Virus record (IMG/VR): IMGVR_UViG_3300009285_003105
Location: 1 to 38,377 of that record
Source: a virus
DNA length: 38,377 nucleotides
Reading direction: 5' to 3' (one strand)
Shown: piece by piece, positions 36,826-38,377 of the stretch
Position numbering within the stretch: position 1 is the first letter of the stretch
Layout: the number at the start of each line of letters is the position of its first letter
Translations under genes and position numbers: made by a program
Notes under the pieces: model-generated
Databases searched by the model: none
Seen by the model: the letters and a program-made list of their open reading frames with translations, nothing else
Told to the model about the DNA's origin: nothing

Positions 36826-37194
36826 TCAACCGGCCTTTTTAATCGGCACGACTACGGCGGGGTCTGGATTCTCGTCAGGAAGAAAAATCGTTGGACCTTT
36901 GGTTTCGGTGATTGTAACGTCTCTTTCCTGCTTCGAGATTTTTACCATGTCGGTCAACATCCGCATATAGGCCGTGGATTGTCTCTCATCTTCTCCATAA
37001 AGCCGTTCGGCAAAAAGCCCCTGCCAGGTTACACCAGCTTCCTTGCTTTTCTTTTTCAATGTCCTGAAAAGCTCTCTCAATTCCGCCTTGGAAACGCCAA
37101 AGGTTGACGGCCTGCCGGCGAACGGGCGCGCCCCGCCGCGCGCAGAGGTTCCGGAACGTTGTTGCGCCATTTTGTCTTTCGGCCCAGTACCCAT
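36826..37194 (-). CDS. terminase small subunit (putative)
   Basis: This is a 122-residue protein. A basic, glycine-rich start (SARGGARPFAGRPSTFG) of the kind seen in many small terminases and DNA-binding phage proteins precedes a helical middle (KAELRELFRTLKKKSKEAG) and an acidic/proline C terminus. It is immediately upstream of the large subunit, where it would recognise the packaging site. An ATG at 37170 (MAQQRSG) is an alternative start. Confidence 0.7.
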   Translation of the reverse strand: MGTGPKDKMAQQRSGTSARGGARPFAGRPSTFGVSKAELRELFRTLKKKSKEAGVTWQGLFAERLYGEDERQSTAYMRMLTDMVKISKQERDVTITETKGPTIFLPDENPDPAVVVPIKKAG

Positions 37195-37254
37195 CTTAGT
37201 CTTCGCGCCCGTTACAAACCCCGCCGTTCCCGGCGTCTAATATTGAAAACTGCC

Positions 37255-37536
37255 TCATGCCACGTATTCGTAAAGCTGAGCCGCTGCTCCAGTACCGGTG
37301 ATCGAATAATAAATCACCGTTGATCCTTCGAGCGAAATTGGGTTCAAGATGAATACCCCCGGGGTCTTGGTGGAAATATCAAATACCTTTTTCCCCACGT
37401 CATTGTTGATCTGAATTATCACGACGGCGGCATTAGTGCCGTCGGTTGTTATAATCACTCCGCCGAGATTTCCGGATGGACAATTCACCGTTCCGGTTCC
37501 GGCGATCTTCCCATTGGTGAGTGCGCGAATCTGCAT
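37255..37536 (-). CDS. small beta-rich virion-type protein
   Basis: This is a 93-residue protein starting MQIRALTNGKIAGTGTVNCP, with strands GGVIITTDGTNAAVVIIQIN and VIYYSITGTGAAAQ. It resembles small tail or head trimer proteins that turn up near terminase genes in many phages. The ATG at 37536 has GAGGTAACA upstream; the frame to 37584 lies within the preceding gene and is rejected. Confidence 0.6.
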   Translation of the reverse strand: MQIRALTNGKIAGTGTVNCPSGNLGGVIITTDGTNAAVVIIQINNDVGKKVFDISTKTPGVFILNPISLEGSTVIYYSITGTGAAAQLYEYVA

Positions 37537-37538
37537 TG

Positions 37539-37835
37539 TTACCTCGGTAATACTGAATTGAAGATATTGTTTGTTCGTAACCACTCGTCGAAACTCAGAT
37601 GAGTGGATTTTTCCTTGAATCGCTGAGACCAGATGCCATAGAAAATTTTCATCTCCGATGTTATCCGCATAAACCCCTCGTCTTTCGATGGGTCAACTTC
37701 CTGAAAAACCGGAGTCGGTAAGGGTATCTTTTTTTCCTCTGTTATCGGAGTCAATGCAGATAAGAGTCGTTTCCCTCCTTGATTCCTCCTCAAGGAGGCA
37801 TGACTGGATTCTGGATATTTTGCTGTTTCAACCAT
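37539..37835 (-). CDS. small protein sharing a C-terminal motif with its neighbour
   Basis: This is a 98-residue protein. The N-terminal part is variable and proline-rich (KKIPLPTPVFQEVDP). The C-terminal segment (LSFDEWLRTNNIFNSVLP) matches that of the next gene upstream (LQFHEWLKQQNIQNPVMP). The pair looks like a duplication with divergent N termini. It overlaps its neighbour by 46 bases. It may be a peptide that docks on a virion or packaging partner; the function is unknown. Confidence 0.55.
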   Translation of the reverse strand: MVETAKYPESSHASLRRNQGGKRLLSALTPITEEKKIPLPTPVFQEVDPSKDEGFMRITSEMKIFYGIWSQRFKEKSTHLSFDEWLRTNNIFNSVLPR

Positions 37836-38107
37836 TCGTGAAATTGAAGATTAGTTGCGCCATCCCAAAATTGCTCTTGCCAGACTGGATAAGCCAGGCT
37901 CAAATCTCCCCATCCCCTTGCCAGCCCCGAAGAATATGAGAGCGGGGCAGGAGTAGGCGGAATTTGGGCCGGTTGCGGGGCGGGTTGAACAGGTTGAACA
38001 GGCTGATATACGGGAGGCTCGCCTAATGGTTGAGGTTGATTCCCGAGCTGACTCGGGCCAAACAATTCAGCCAAAAGTTCTAAAATCGTTTTCCCTTTTT
38101 CCGGCAT
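37790..38107 (-). CDS. proline-rich small protein, paralogue of 37539
   Basis: This is a 105-residue protein: a short N-terminal helix (MPEKGKTILELLAELFG), a proline/glutamine linker with PVYQPVQPVQPAPQPAQI, and the shared C-terminal motif WQEQFWDGATNLQFHEWLK. The long flexible linker plus a conserved end motif suggests a tethering role. It starts two bases after the stop of the 57-residue gene at 38110. Confidence 0.55.
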   Translation of the reverse strand: MPEKGKTILELLAELFGPSQLGNQPQPLGEPPVYQPVQPVQPAPQPAQIPPTPAPLSYSSGLARGWGDLSLAYPVWQEQFWDGATNLQFHEWLKQQNIQNPVMPP

Positions 38108-38109
38108 TT

Positions 38110-38283
38110 TCAGCCTTTATGAACAATTCCCGATTTCCGGGATACACGACATGTTCGTTCCCGATCAACCCCCGTGATCGAACCCTTGTTTTTGCTAGCG
38201 TAGAAAACCCGTTTTCCTTTCCTCGCGCCGTATTCATGCGCCATCGCAGCAAGTATTTTGTTTCCTTTCTTGGTTAAAGGCAT
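38110..38283 (-). CDS. 57-residue phage protein at the head of the late operon
   Basis: This short basic protein begins MPLTKKGNKILAAMAHEYG and continues RKGKRVFYASKNKGSITGVD. I recognise this form (MPLTKKGxKIxxxM...YG..KG..VFYAS.NKG.I.G) as a small protein found near terminase genes in many phages, function unknown. CCAGGAA precedes the ATG. It is the first gene of the late operon after the circular junction. Confidence 0.7.
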   Translation of the reverse strand: MPLTKKGNKILAAMAHEYGARKGKRVFYASKNKGSITGVDRERTCRVSRKSGIVHKG

Positions 38284-38366
38284 TTTATTCCTGGATTTTA
38301 TTAAAAATCAACAATTTAAAGATACAATAAGTGGCCGAAAGTATTCAATAATTGTGAATGCCCGAA
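38284..38366. other. AT-rich leader of the late operon
   Basis: This 83-base AT-rich stretch precedes the first late gene and runs to the terminal repeat. It is a candidate late leader or terminase-binding region. I could not pick a promoter with confidence: TTGAAT and TATTGT-like boxes occur on the minus strand but match poorly. Confidence 0.3.
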
Positions 38367-38377
38367 CCCGCGGAGGG
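38367..38377. repeat. 11-bp terminal direct repeat, right copy
   Basis: Exact copy of bases 1-11. See the left copy for interpretation. Confidence 0.5.

Overview
The window looks like one complete or near-complete genome of a short-tailed (podovirus-type) dsDNA phage, probably infecting a Gram-negative proteobacterium. Supporting evidence: a P22-style late block (terminase, portal, scaffold, coat, adaptors, nozzle-like protein, internal virion proteins, spike); a lambda-like recombination set (Bet, YqaJ-type exonuclease, NinB, RusA); CsrA; and an exported protein shaped like an outer-membrane barrel. The same 11 bases occur at both ends. Joining the ends puts the Q-like antiterminator directly upstream of the late operon, which is the expected lambdoid order.

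Layout. A divergent control point at about 5484-5581 holds a YdaS/Cro-type regulator, two back-to-back sigma70-like promoters and three similar operator sites. The minus-strand early operon runs from 5483 down to 887 (Cro, small proteins, a methyltransferase, RusA, zinc-finger proteins, Q). Through the junction it leads into the minus-strand late operon, 38283 down to 16323 (packaging, head, a glycosylation-type module, adaptors, tail, spike, lysis). The plus-strand operon runs from 5582 to 16300 (CsrA, Bet, exonuclease, NinB, an HNH protein, repeat-rich accessory proteins, the barrel protein, a lytic transglycosylase, a set of small cassettes, tRNA-Trp). The operons converge at about 16300.

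Most unusual content. Two separate stretches (3191-4741 and 13918-15182, with decayed traces to 15915) are built like integron gene cassettes. Individual small genes lie between GTTRRR-type cores that match, as inverted copies, at the two ends of each cassette. They are separated by imperfect palindromes with the attC architecture, including paired extrahelical bases. No integron integrase is present, so these would be phage-borne CALINs. Two of the sites are identical over 49 bp in opposite orientation although they carry different genes.

Other points: a likely OOP-like small RNA opposite the early operon; an immunity region with no CI and no integrase; predicted leaderless divergent early mRNAs; three proteins with DNA-level repeat expansion; accessory genes bounded by short direct duplications of phage gene ends; and no recognisable replication initiator, helicase or polymerase. 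All functional calls come from reading motifs; no database search was possible.
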